A DNA stretch of 64,000 bases from Trichoplax sp. H2 (lineage: Eukaryota > Placozoa > Uniplacotomia > Trichoplacea): contig NOWV01000071.1 of the NCBI GenBank assembly GCA_003344405.1, positions 248,001 through 312,000 on the forward strand. Direction: 5' to 3'. The position numbers were made by a program, and so were the translations under genes. This document shows positions 37,146 through 50,400 of this stretch, one piece after another; the stretch's first letter is position 1; the number at the start of each line of letters is the position of its first letter. Below the pieces are notes generated by a model. The model saw nothing but the letters and a program-made list of their open reading frames with translations. It was not told the origin of the DNA and made no database searches.

Positions 37146-40031
37146 TCATTCTTTATTATTTCTCTCTAGCATTTGTAAAATAGCTTCTCCAATATATCTT
37201 GCATGTATTTTGTGAATATAATGGCCTCCCGTTTTGAATACAATCTGTCGAAATGGATTGGTTTTAATATCATACAGTACGGAATTGTTTTCTTGAGAGT
37301 CTAGATAGTTATTTTGAAAAGAGAGTATATAAGGTAGCAGCAATAAGTTATAGGTCGATAGATTGAAGAAATCATTTTAGCGATAATCTACGTATACATA
37401 TTGAAGTTCATTCTGTAAAGCACTTTAAAATAATTGGCCAAAATAGTGAACAAAAGACATGAACAGATACTTGTACCTGGTTCTATACTTTCCGTGGTCA
37501 CTTCCTTCAAGGTCTTTAATCCAAGGGCTTGGCAATTTTCATTCAAGATTTTGTTCTCTATTAGATGATCATCAATACCGTGAACCAAAAGTACTGGAAT
37601 CTTGCTGCGACTAATATGTCGTAGATTTTGGTGATGCAGCTGAAAGTCGGCAATACCACACATGCGAACAGTATTAGGCATTTCGTCTTTGCTTAATTTA
37701 TTGACATTAAAGCCCGAAAGTTGAAAGGCATAACGCAAAATACTGGAGATAGCTGCGCTGGTTATTGATGAAAATTCTAGCATGTAGGCTCCAAATTGAG
37801 TTACTGCAATGAAAGAAGAATTGAATTAATGTAGCTGAACGATGACATAGCGTTGATATGCTCTACTTTCTTATTTAAATCATTATTTTCTACACGGAAA
37901 GAGATGTTAGATATTCAAATGCTTTACAGTAAATCGTGCCAATGGTTATGATGTCATTGCATTTATGTATATCCAGTATCTTATATAACTTGATAGATTA
38001 CTATCACAGTTGCATATCTTCAACTACTAAATATATTATACAGCTGCATTAATTAACTATAGTCAAATGGCTAGATAATAAATCTATTTTGTGTCCATTT
38101 CAATGCTTTGATACTGTTTAATATATCAGATAGAGATATAATCTTAGTTTATAGCTTAACATTTCATCTTTTAGCTTTGACTGAGACATTACAGAGAAAT
38201 TAAATGATTCTTTACTTTAACCATTTTTCTAATAGAAGAGAAATTTTACGGATGGACAGCAACTAGTTCATAATATATAATTCGTGGCCGGAGAGCCATT
38301 ACGGTAGCTTTAAGCATATCATTTTACGCGTACAATTTGATAAACTACCATCACGAGCTGCATCTTAAAGCAAGAACATGATGGTGTTGTGTACAGTATA
38401 GTAACTAGAACTTATAAGATTTAAATATTATATACCGTTGGATATAATAGATAGAGATATTACTGTAAATCTGTCTATCTTTTAAAATTAGCCATCCTTA
38501 CTAAAATAAGGCCTTAGACCAGCATGCGGTCGGCCACCAACACTCGATAAAAGTCCATAGGATAAGACTAAATTGGGTTGAACAGTTGATAAAGAGGTTA
38601 CGATGGAGCAGCCAAAACTAATTCCAACTGCCATGTTGATTTTTGTAACCCCGATATTATCTAAAAATGCAGCTACAAACTTAGCCAAATTGTGAGCACT
38701 ATAGATAAATTCAGGAGGTTTTTCAGATGATCCAAATCCAGGCATATTAAGCCGAATAACGCGAACACCGGCTGGAACTAGTACAGAAGAAATATAACGA
38801 AAATCCAAATGGCTACCTACATTGAAATATTATAAAGTTAGAATAGATGAAGAGAAATTAAAAGCTAATGGTAATTTATCGTACTATCTTACTCTACCTA
38901 ATTAATTTATTACGACGTACAGAATATAAAAGTTTTGTAGCGCTTATAGATATCAATAAAATGATATTTGACTATTTAATAATTACTAATCAGACAGTAA
39001 ATGATTAATTCATCTCCAATTTGTGGCAATTGATTTACATTTTGCAACACTAGATAGAGCACTACACAGCCTAACAGGGTGCTTTTACATGGCTGACGTA
39101 CGTTATTGCCTACTTTCGTCGTGTAAATGGCGATATTGAAGATACTTCTTCGTCAAAAGTAGAGATCCTCCTTCTTTACTGCATTTTGCCTACGTTTTAT
39201 AATACTAGCTATAGCACTATACAGGATGAATCAACATGCCTAATGTGTATTATTGCTCACTTTCGTTGTGCTGAAGGTGATGTTGAGAATATTTCTTCGT
39301 CAAAAGGTCACTGATGCTTCTTTCTTTACACACTAGATATACTACTACTCAATCTATCAAGATAAATTAACAAACCTTATGTACATTATTGCCTACTTTT
39401 TTGTGCTAAAGGTGATTTTGAGAATATTTTTTGGGCATAAAGCAACCAATACTCCTTTCTTTACCGTAATTTGCTAACAGCCCTGCAACGTTAGTGCCGC
39501 AGATCGACTGATCAATGGACTCATGCATCTAGATTATATGTACTGTACTTTCTATCCAATGGTTTATCTTCAGAAATGCTCAACACTACAATAAGGGAAT
39601 GTTTGTATGATAATAAAAGTAAAATGCCATTATTGAAGTTATTTGAAGTGGATTCGATGTAATGAAGGGGATGCAAGATAAACATTAACGTAGGAAGAAA
39701 GTTATACTGCTAGTAAATCGAATTGATTACCTGGGCAGCCATGGACTACCAATGTCACTAATGGCGATGTGCTATTTTCATCGGTGTAACTCACATTAAA
39801 ATGATTCGTACTCGTTAGCCCTAAATACTTTCCTGGAACATTGGTAAATAGGAGCTCGGGATCGGAAGGCGTTAATAATTCTTGGTTAAATTTACTTGCC
39901 TGATGCAGTGATGAATTGATAATTGTTATATGAGGATGGAGACTCTTCGCAAACGGCATGATAGCTGCATTATGACAATAGTAAATTGTAGATCTACGTG
40001 ATATCACTCTAGCAATAGGTAACCAAGCCAT
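37146..40031 (-). CDS. Alpha/beta hydrolase paralogue C (DUF1057-like)
   Basis: Four exons (39731-40031, 38502-38816, 37477-37803, 37146-37300), all junctions phase 1, give 365 residues. Exons 2 and 3 are 315 and 327 nt, identical to A and B. Exon 1 is longer by 111 nt and encodes an N-terminal extension with several Arg and few acidic residues (MAWLPIARVISRRS), which could be a mitochondrial presequence. A second Met lies near residue 25. Motifs: HGCPGSHLDFRY, RLNMPGFG, elbow GISFG (Ser167, the usual His replaced by Ile), acid in VHGIDD, GGHY (His341). The triad residues are present. It is the most divergent of the three and is separated from them by the ubiquitin-eL40 gene. Substrate unknown. 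Confidence 0.85.
39055..39480. repeat. Three diverged copies (about 140 bp) in intron 1 of hydrolase C
   Basis: Copies near 39055-39205, 39206-39345 and 39346-39480 share TATTGC-TACTTT-GT, GAAGGTGAT-TTGAGAATATTTCTTCG-like and TTCTTTACnnnAATTTGC-like blocks. They are old and irregular. Confidence 0.75.
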
Positions 40032-41233
40032 CTTTAGTTCTATTTCGGACTAGTAATTCTTGGATAATAATTAATGTCAGTCTATCAAAAAACTCTAAAT
40101 ATCTTTGGTTGAGAGCTTTAAAAACCAGATAGCAGTCACGACAAGTCATTTATTTTCATTGAAATAGCTAGAGAGCAAAAGCGACGACAGAATCATAGCA
40201 TTGGCTTATAGATACTCGTCATCATAATCATCTGTCGTGATGGAAGTAATTGAATAACGATGGCAATGCTGGCAATGGATCAATAGTAAGAATCAACCCA
40301 AACTTGACTTCAATATGGTCACCACTATCCAGGCAGTTGGTCGGCATTGACTGCGTTAACAGGATAGCGCTTGCGGTAATTGGATTGTTTACCTTTATTA
40401 ATTATTTGCAGCAATGGAAATTAGTACAAAATTACTCTGTCCTAGCTTCACGAATAGCAAATAATACTGTCAGAACTAGCTAAAATTAAAGATAGATTGA
40501 AACATCGAGTGCTACTATCGGGATAATAATATCATTTGTTAGGTACTATTTCATGCTGAAAGCGGATAATTTTGCAGTTAGAAAGAGTTTCTCCGACGTA
40601 TAAATAGCAATTACAAGATGGAGAAAGTGGGAAAGTTCTTATTTGCTACCAATCACTCCTTTCAAAGTTGATAGATGGTCAAGCTAGTCTTAAAAGATGT
40701 CGATATTGTCTCTGTTGAGCCAGTAATAGCCTTATTAGTTTAATATGGCCTATCTTGCTGGGATAGATAGTTTACAATATCAACGAATCACTTTAATGGT
40801 ATCCAATTCGACAGAAAGTTTATAAACAGACCTTGTAACTGAATTCTCTAATTCAAGGAATACCGGACGGACAAGTTGTTGACAAAGAATCAAATATTAG
40901 CAGTCCATTCTAGTCTGAATAGCAGACAAGCTGTTATACATCGAAGAGGATACTACCTTAAATGGCCTAGCGCTTGATAGAGTAACGTAAGTGGAAATAG
41001 TTTTCTCAGCAAATTGAACCATTTTAAACTTAGATCTGTATCACTACTTCAAACACTATGAAAGAATTCAAATTGCCATTCATTGATACCATCGATTTGT
41101 TGTAGGTCCAACTGCTTTCATCATTTGGCTCGATTTACGATTGATTCTTCTTCATAAAGACTGGATATCTTAATCGCTGGTTGATAACGATTATCCGTTA
41201 ACTTATTGTTTGTGTTATCTTGCTAAACCGTTA
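40032..41233. other. Spacer between hydrolase C and the unidentified plus-strand gene
   Basis: It contains the start regions of two divergent genes. A possible further exon of the plus-strand gene lies near 40.92-40.98 kb, open in frame and ending in a good donor (AC|GTAAGTGG). A 77-codon ORF at 40250-40483 with a hydrophobic middle has no known motif. Neither is certain. Confidence 0.35.
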
Positions 41234-44200
41234 ATGACACCGATCCAAGGGATGGCGATCCGAGAACGACTTCAACAACCCATAGCGACCATTATGAGTT
41301 ATAATCCTTGCGATAAAGGTAAGCTGTAGCGTTTACCAGGTTAATACTGGATGATGAAGTCAAGTAGAAAGGAAGGTGATGAGCATTGTAGGGTGAGAGA
41401 GTGATATCATCATTAAAATAGATCGCCAGTAGAAGTGAACGATAGGAATCATAGGATGTTACCCATTATCTGCTATCCCTACTCTTGTCATTTTAAAAAT
41501 TCCATTAGGGTAGTATAGTGGCATGATAGTATAAGCCATATCACATATACAAGAAAGGACCACTAAAACTGAAAGCCACTCGTTTGTTTCGCACAATTAT
41601 AAGACCAGATTTCGTTTATTAGTATCATTTGATCAGCCACAGTACCTGCTCTAATCATTTTAAGCAATTAGGATAAGGCAGTGGCATGATAGAATAAGTC
41701 ATGTTACGTATGCAATAAAGGATCAATAAAATTGCAAAACCACTCAATTTACTTTCGCTTAAGGCCATATTTCGTCTTTCAATATCATTTTATCCTGAGT
41801 AATGAGTAGATGATGACGAAAGGCAACGACGACAACATTGAATAGCTGTCAAAGTTTAGAGTGGAACGATCGCCGTTGCACAAAACTAGCTTTCACTGTG
41901 ATCTAGACTTGGTCATTTCAATATGATTTTACCACTACGTACAGTATTTCGCTAGATAGGATAGCGCCTGGTTGAATACTGTAAGAAAAGGAATAAATCA
42001 AGATCGTATTTGTATAAAATGGATTAAGACAATTGTTATCGCATAAAACAAACTTTTCCTTGCCATTTGATAGAGTCATCTTGAAACGAGATATTGGCAT
42101 TCGTCGCGAGCTAAATACAACAACGATAAATTGAATTGAACATCAAAATTAATTAGTAATAAAGATTGTTGACCACAACGATCGTTGTTACACAAAGTTT
42201 ACTTATGCCTATCTCTAGATTCGATCAATCTCTCCAATGCGATCGATGTTTCCATTCTTAGAGAGTCTATCGCTAGATAGAGCAACGTTAGGTTGAATAC
42301 TACAAGAGAATCATGATCGTATTTGCACTAAATAAATTAGAACGGTTATTGTTGTATAAAACATACTTTCTTCGGGAAATTACCTTGAGTCATCTTTAAA
42401 CGAGATACTGGCATTCATCGATAGCATCGATTGCTAGATAGAGTAATGACAGATTGAATTGAACAGTGGCATTAAATAATACCTAGAAATAATGATTTTG
42501 ACCATAACGATCGCTATTGCATATTGTCTCCTTACGAAAACCTCCTTTCGCATATCATTAGATGGAATAACAGTGGTTTGAGCTCATCTAAATTCGATCA
42601 TTTTAATGCGATTTTACTATTCGTATCATTCTATTGCTAGGCAGAATAACATTAGATTTAATACTACAGAAAAGTGGAAAGTAAAGATCGTATCTGCATA
42701 AGTTTCCTTTCATCTACGGCTGGACTTGATAATAACTATGATTTTCTCAATTGTATAAAGTAAAGTATATTGATAGTTGTCATCAGAGTAAGTTTAATGT
42801 TAAAAGGAGTTGTTAGTCAAGGTTATACTTTTCATGAGACTAGCCTAATCAAATCTTTGATCATTTTAATTTACACTTTGAATCTTTTCTTCTACCATTT
42901 TATCTTTCATAAACAGCAGATAGCGAGATAGAATAATATTCAATTCAATACATTTAAAATCTGTCATTACAAGGACTGCCGTCTCAACATGTTCTCTCCA
43001 TAACTCAACACGACTGAATATTAAATCGTTCGTAATGACATTTTACAAATAAAGAAATGGATACCTCCATAATGGAACTAATAATTTCAATTTTTGAGAC
43101 AACGATACTATTTTTCGCTACTTGTACTTTAGATCGCGATAGATCCATTAATTAAAATAATATCATTATTCCTCGTAGGCTGAATTTCTTATTAAAATAT
43201 GGGTATTTATGTTTTGTTGATTTGAAAAATTATAGTCGATACCTATCAAAGCAAAGGATTATGGAGACTATTTATTAATGAAGATGAACTAGTTTGTGAA
43301 ATTTTAGCAACATGTTCACGCTTGGAAGTTCTATGCCTAGCTGAAATTAAGGTTTATATCGTACTCTATTCTTACCGTATGCCTATCTATTTTAAAAAAA
43401 TATTAAATAAAGCCGGAATTTTTTACAGATGATTCGACTAACTGATCAACAATGCTTATTTCATTCTATTTTTTAGCAGCTTTATTTTCATAGATTTATT
43501 GGTATTAACTGATAAAATTAAAAATTTAAATCAGTTATGTAGTGTTAAGCAGATATAATTTAGCTCTTTTGCTCTTTCCTTTCATCGTGATTTCGTCTTA
43601 TTTTTACGTATATTTTCGTCAATAAGCAGTTAATTTTGTCGATGTAAATATGATGCGATAGCTTCCATAGCAATGGATAGACGTGTATGACCATGGATGT
43701 ACAAAAAATTATTCAACTTGACACCCTATCATCATTTAAGAGATTACAATTTAGCCGCTGACTGTCCTTAAAAGATTGCTATTATTTCATTCTATAGGTG
43801 ATGCAGTTAGCTAAGCAACAAAATTCCATTTTGAAGCGATCCTTTACCACCACTTTTGATTCAAAGGGTAAGCATAAAAGAAGACAAAAACATAATGCCA
43901 AAAGACATCATCAATATGCATCAAAAAAGGATAAATTTCGGATTAAAGTTTATCAACTAGAAAATCAGAAGCATAGTGCTTAGTATAGACTTCAATCACT
44001 TCTCATAGTGATTGGATCATCCTATTTGATCGTAAATATATCTTCAGTTTATATCAGAATCATCATTCTTTTAATCCTAAAATTTATAAAATTACAACTC
44101 AATAGACAGTTTGATGGATTTTATTAGTAGATACTCGTATACAGTAGCTGATATTCTGTAGAGCTGATTAAATTTTTTAAGTTAATTAAATTAAGGCCTT

Positions 44201-45641
44201 CTCTATGATATGCTCTTGGGATGTAGGTTATTGCTTGATAAATTTAAATTACAATAATATATAAAAATGTTTTTATCAATACTACTAATTAAACTACAAG
44301 GCACAAAAAAATTTGCACGGGCCCCGTGCAAACCCTACGGGGCAGTAGGACATTAACTGTTGCTCGTAATAGGCGTTATATTAAGCCTGTTAGCTCTAGA
44401 ATTAAACGTACGGATATGCCCTTTGACTTTCTTTATTTAAAATCTTTTGCCAACTGAATTATTAGAGCATTTAGCCAAGACAAGAGTCCAAATCTATTTC
44501 AAATACTTCAAGTGTATGAATTAGATTAACGTGAAAGTCTATCCAATCGTGACTTAACGATCCCATAATATTCATTCAACAACAATCAATTTTCTATGTC
44601 CATACTGTACAATATACAACTCCTACAATCTTCTTTGCCAATAACTATCAAACTTTATATCATATTTGAACATGTCCTAAGCTAAGCTCTATAATCATTT
44701 CTTAGAGCTTAGATACTCTTTCTATAGTCTAATAATCGTAAAGAATGGTTAAATTATCCTAGTTTAGAATTATTTAAGCGACAAAAATTTACAGATCAAT
44801 CGATATTAATAACTTTGTAATTGCTTTCCAGCCTACTTATTTTTAAATGAAATGCATCGATATTTTAACTACATGTCGGATAAAGAAGACATTTCATTAC
44901 CTGTATGTGAGCTATAAAGTATTTAATATTACCCTAAATTTATTTTTAAAATTCTCAACTGCTAATGCTACGTATGTAACTTGATTTAAACTTATTATAG
45001 GTGTATTTAAGGACATTAGGAGTCGATATGCTTTTTCCTCATGCTCTTCTATTTATTGATAATTCCAATAAATTATTTACCGTCGAGATGAATCAAAGTT
45101 CGCCCATGACAGGTACCTTAATATGTATTTTAAATCGACGCTGCGATGTAACTATCTGGATACATATTTCTCTATATTACCTATACAATTAAATTTATCT
45201 ATCTAAAATTTGAATCAATCTAGGATACTTTGACCAGTTGGCTAACTTAAATCATATCTTGACCATTAGCAATACTTTACGCGATAAAATTGATGAAGAA
45301 CCTTTCCATAAATATGTAGCTCATCAATTGGCTTTGCTATACGTATGTAGGAATGATATTTTGTAGCAACTTTAACATTATTTCTCTTAATTAAGGCAAT
45401 CAATTTGTTCCCTTAGCGCGCTGTAGACCATCTTGGGTCACGTAAAAAACAGTATAAACAAATTATCCTGGAAAGATTTGAAGAAATTAAACAAGCATGC
45501 CAAAATGTTAATCAAGATTCATCATCTACTTTAACACCAGAAATGAAGTCATGGTTAGCCCATAAACTTATTTATTCATTGCATTGTAAAATGATTCCTT
45601 GTGATTTCCTTAGCGTTACACGTTTTGCTGTTGCAGTATAG
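41234..45641 (+). CDS. Unidentified multi-exon gene (candidate)
   Basis: Six exons fit together in phase: 41234-41318, 43236-43351, 43798-43947, 45001-45112, 45224-45342 and 45417-45641 (junction phases 1, 0, 0, 1, 0), giving about 268 residues. I do not recognise the family. Features: exon 2 is helical with ELVCEILATCSRLEVLCLAE; exon 3 is very basic (Lys, Arg, His); exon 4 has LFPHALLFIDNSNKLFTVEM; exons 5-6 look helical and charged. The start is doubtful: the frame stays open upstream of the chosen Met to a TAA at about 41.18 kb, beyond which another 20 open codons follow in the same frame. The end is also doubtful, because another open stretch at 45769-45882 might be a final exon in a different splice. 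Intron 1 carries tandem repeats. Confidence 0.42.
41500..42760. repeat. Diverged tandem array, period about 310-330 bp, in a putative intron
   Basis: The phrase AACGATCG-(C/T)TTGC/ACAC recurs at about 41866, 42178 and 42507. Between the copies the order is conserved: GCTAGATAG-ATAGC, GGTTGAATACT, GATCGTATTTG and ACGAGATA-TGGCATTCAT-like. A separate pair near 41.51 and 41.68 kb shares GTGGCATGATAG-ATAAG. The array is old. Confidence 0.75.
44312..44332. repeat. GC-rich perfect inverted repeat
   Basis: Two 10-bp arms (TTTGCACGGG and its complement) flank a single C. Such a GC-rich palindrome stands out in this AT-rich region, and a CCCTACGGGG near-repeat follows directly. It could form a hairpin in RNA or bind a dimeric protein. 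Nothing around it identifies a function. Confidence 0.8.
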
Positions 45642-45899
45642 TCACATTATACTACTGCTAATGAACACACATGCAAATTAATTCTATTAGCATGACTAAT
45701 TGATTAATACGATCAGATTACTTCATATACCGATACTGAATTAATTCTGTTGTTCTTGTTCATTTTTAGGATTGTTGACTTAACAACTTCAATAACTGAT
45801 ACTATAAGGACTTTACCCCATGATATTACAGATAAAATGCAGCCATTTATTAATTTTTATCTAAAATATAACAATTACTAAGTATTCAATTTCTGCCAT

Positions 45900-47440
45900 A
45901 CCTTAAGAAGAATAACCATGACTCTCTCGTGCGATAGTAAATGAATTATATATCTATATCGACATGAGATTTGTGTTGTCTTACAAAGATTACTCGTATA
46001 CGTTTAATTATTCTGATATAGAAGAACTGTTGCGTTTCTTTTCGATTCCTGAACCGCCCATTAGGAACTATTGTAACAAAATGAGAATATTACGAATGGC
46101 AGATCTTAAAAAAATGCAATACTAGTGGAATAGTTTCGACGCTGAAGAGGAAAATCCAGCAGTTAAATAATAGTTGACAATTAAGAAATACAAGCATTTA
46201 TTACTATTTATCAACAGCGATTAAAGATGCTTATCCTTTATTCCATCAATTAATCAATATATAATAAAATTGGTTAATACTACAGTTGATTATTTCTTAC
46301 TCTTTATCGATGAGGAAAGCTGCTGTAGCACATCAAGTTTTCCATGGTTTTGACTGAGAATACCTCATTTTCATATTGAAAGGTGGTTGAAATTAAATCC
46401 TTTTGTAAAATTTGTAGCTAAAGTAAATAATAAGAATGTGATGGGGTATCGTAATGACTAAAAAATGTAGTTTATCACTTTATACGACTGGTAGACTAGA
46501 TGCGAAGAGTCATGTACTCCAATTAGCCGATTTTTTTTAACTACAAGCCATAAAAATACTTTAAAACCGACCACCGTAATAAAGAATAATAAAAACTTCC
46601 CTAACCACTAGTCAAGTCGATGTAAAATAACTATTTTTTATTCAAATGCAGATTCATAAAATTGGAATAATGAAAATAGAATAGAAAAAATGGTAATATT
46701 AATGATGATATAAAAATAATAATAATTAAAAATGTCTATTTCAAATATAGCGGTAAATTGACACATCTCTCTGCATTGTTGGATCCATAGAAGTGATCAG
46801 ATCTTGATAAAATTTAAATATCTTTATAAAAGCTTTGGTAGATAGCTAAAGAAATTTCACAAAGCTTATTGTCTGCATAGCAGGATTAATAATTGGCGCT
46901 AAAATGCCAATAATTGTAATCAGTCCAAAATGAATTAATCAAATTCAGTTTCTTAAATAGTGTTATTGTGATAATCATTTTGAAGGTAAAAGCTTACAAT
47001 AATGCCATAAGAAATATTTTATACATTTTTTAAGGGTAAAATTATCCAAGAATGTATCGTACCGTAGATATAGCGGAGAATCTCAATATTCCTAGTCAGG
47101 CTGTAACAAAATGCATGCCACTATACATTAATGGCCAGAAAAATGCCGTAACATACGAAATATAAAATTATAAACATCCAAAGATTGTTATACAGATTTA
47201 CAAAGTATGAGAGATGCATACATCAATGGTAATACAGGTAATTGTATGTGGTGCAATCATACTGCAACACTGAACATTTCATAATTAAGTTTTGGCAATA
47301 AAACGCATATAATAATTAATTCAAATTTGTCGATGATGAACAAATTTTATGATTGATAATATTTGAATCAAGTATTTTAGTAAAAGTAATTCCTATTCAT
47401 TTGATCGAAATTGCAATACTATTAGCACGTCCAGCTTTAT
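45900..47440. other. AT-rich intergenic stretch
   Basis: No exon, repeat family or RNA gene was recognised. It is the convergent 3' flank of the unidentified plus-strand gene and of the LRCH gene. Confidence 0.5.
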
Positions 47441-47449
47441 ATGATCCGT

Positions 47450-50400
47450 TTAATTTCGTAGAATAGAGATAATTTCTTGGATTGTTGTACAGATACGTAA
47501 AACGTCCCTTTCGTTCATAATATCTCCGACAGAACATAACCGATGCTATCCGAAGATAAATAACGTTAGAGCTATAGGTTCGGAAATATAATATCTATAT
47601 GGAACGTAACCTGATTAATGATATACCCACCTTTGGCATTCCGAAAACACTACAAACGTCAATAAAGGCACTGACATTTTGAAATTTTTTCGCCTGGCTT
47701 ATTTCCGGCTAGGGAGTAAAAACCATCAATATTATAAATAACAAAATTAAATAAATGAACTCTTATTTATAAAAGCAGCATGATATATACGTCTCATAAG
47801 CATCACACAGGTACCTGATCGACTGAGGGTTCATGTACTCTGCCGATCGTTCTTGGTCTTAAGGCATTAACAAGATAGCAGAGGAGTATACCATCTGACA
47901 GAGCTGACAATAGATTTTGGCTGACATTTGTTTGCAGAATATTTTCCATTAACTACAAAGAAATGTTAAATAAAATTTGTCAATGATTTCTAGCAGAAAT
48001 ATACTGTATACTTGTTAAAAATTAACCTTTATGACATAGTTATAATAAGAAACTGCTTACTTGTCTAGTGTACTCAATTTGATCAACTTCAGGTCTGGAT
48101 ACTACTCGCCAGCGAGCATCTGCGCCGCTATTAGGTCCAGGAGATTTTGTTGGCGACCCGATTTGGCTTCTAGTCCGAGTATTAATAGTTAAAGACTGCG
48201 GCCGATTCACAGGTCCAGGAGATAGTTGTTCCTCCTACGAATGATTGACAATGATACCAAAACACATTGGAAGTGTATCAGTTAGATCTAAGATTAGGCA
48301 ACCCAATGATATGTCATCATTACGTATTTACAAAAATGGATCTTATGGAAGTTTTCATTTCTGTAACTTTACGCTACATTAAGTTATCTTAGATAAAATA
48401 AATAACGAAAATTAAACATTGAGATTCTACCTGATAACCCAAATCATTTATCATTTCTTGGCTGGTATTATGCTATTCAATAAACAGTAAGTCATTACGA
48501 AGATATCGCAGCTAATATTAACATTTATCAGATAGTCTAATTGCAGTATTGACAGGTAATTAACTTACTCGTTCGAGGTTTTGATCACTGCCTAGCTCCT
48601 GGGAACTATATCTTCTATTAGGTATCTCCATCTCTTCATCGTAAACTTCATGATATGACGCCGCTCTCCGAGGATTCTGAATCTAAGGTGAAACAGGTAT
48701 ATCACCAGTTGTAAGTTAATTTGTTAGATAATTTTTATAAGGTTCATCAGTTCATGTTATATAGCTACTTACGGTGTCTTCATCATAATCTGGGTCGCTG
48801 AATAAGATTAAAATGATTTTTAAAATAGTCAGCAAACATTCAGATTAATAACCAATTTTATGCAAGGTATCTTCGAAAGTACTTTTACTTACTCAATTGA
48901 TATTATCTCCTCATCATTGTATCCAATAGAATTTGATCTATCGTTCTCGGAGGAATAACTATCACTTGGTTTGGAAGATGTTGGCGATCTATTTTAGTGA
49001 GTGAGAAAAGCTCTTAATATAAATTAGGTATGGTTTGACTTTGAATAATAATATCAATTAATCGTACAACTTAAAATTTTAACGCTGTAGTGAATCACGT
49101 ACAAGTTGATAGATTCAGAACGTTGCCGTAAAATCATTTCATGTTGTTGTTGCTGAAGTTTTTTAGCCATTCGCCTTCTTTCCTCCCTAATCAGGTCGTT
49201 ATCGAATAATCTCAAGCTTTCGTTACTGGCAAACCGTCTGATATGCGCTTTTTGTTTAATGGCTGGCGTTCTCCGTAATCTTGGTGGAGGTTGTAAAGAC
49301 ACATTTCTCTGAACAGTTGCAATTTCTTCAGCATCTAAATTTGCTTCATTTTTACCGTTTGTTAGCTGTATTTCGAAATTCAAGTTTTAAAAGGAGGTAG
49401 TATTACTTAAAATCAATAAATAACCTGTAGTTTAATTTCTACATAATATAGTTTTTCAATTTTCGATATATTATCAATATAAGTTCTCTTCAATATTGAA
49501 ATGTCTTTTCTGAATGGAGAAAATTATACTCACTGTCGACGAATCATATTCCTCATCGTAGATGTCACTATCTTCGTAATCCAATTCTTGTTCGGTTGCA
49601 CTCATGCGCGGACTACGATCTTGGGAGCCTTGGGGTAATGGCATTGCCATATTATTTACATCTGTCGTTTGATTAGCGTCTGATTCCATATTTTCCATAA
49701 CGCGATTTTTGGCTATTGTAGCATTAGATAGGCGCAAGCTTGACCTTCTACGGGTAGGTTTAGGAGGGGTTGGAGTAGATCTACTTCTGTTTCGATTACC
49801 AGAAGGTTCAGAATAAAGTCTAACAGGTCTCTTTGAGGGGAGTGGAGATTCCTTTGGTGAATCTGTTGTTCGCTGATAGTCAAAGTTATCAATACTGTGA
49901 GTTCGTACTACTACTCCGCCTTTGTTTTGCATTGCAGCAGTTGTATGCCTATCATTTTGTCTGAATTTCATTCCCGATATAGATAGCTGTGCATGTTCCT
50001 CTCTCAACGTCGGTAATTGAGAGGCATCAGACGTTAAGCTAGAAGATTGAGTGGAAGAAGTGGTATCGATGGTTGCTATAGAAGAAAGGCTTAGTTCTGA
50101 TACCGTATCATCTTCCTAAAGTGTTGTATCATAGCGTTCAAAAGAAAATTTGATTCAATCTTTTAAAACATGTCGGCTTATGTCAAAGTGTCAAACTATG
50201 CTAACAGAAATTAAGGCCAAAGTGATATACGAAGTTAAAGGCTATTCATTCTTTTTCTTAGACAGGATGACATACCTTATGATTTGTTGGGGTTACTCTA
50301 AATTATTTATTTGTAAGAATAAAACATTAATATATTTTAAATTGGGAAGATTAAATTTATATATTATGTTCACTTAATATGCGTACATATGAGTTTTAGA

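Noticed and set aside
40250-40483. 77-codon plus-strand ORF with a hydrophobic middle
   Set aside because: No motif, no signal context and no link to neighbouring exons.
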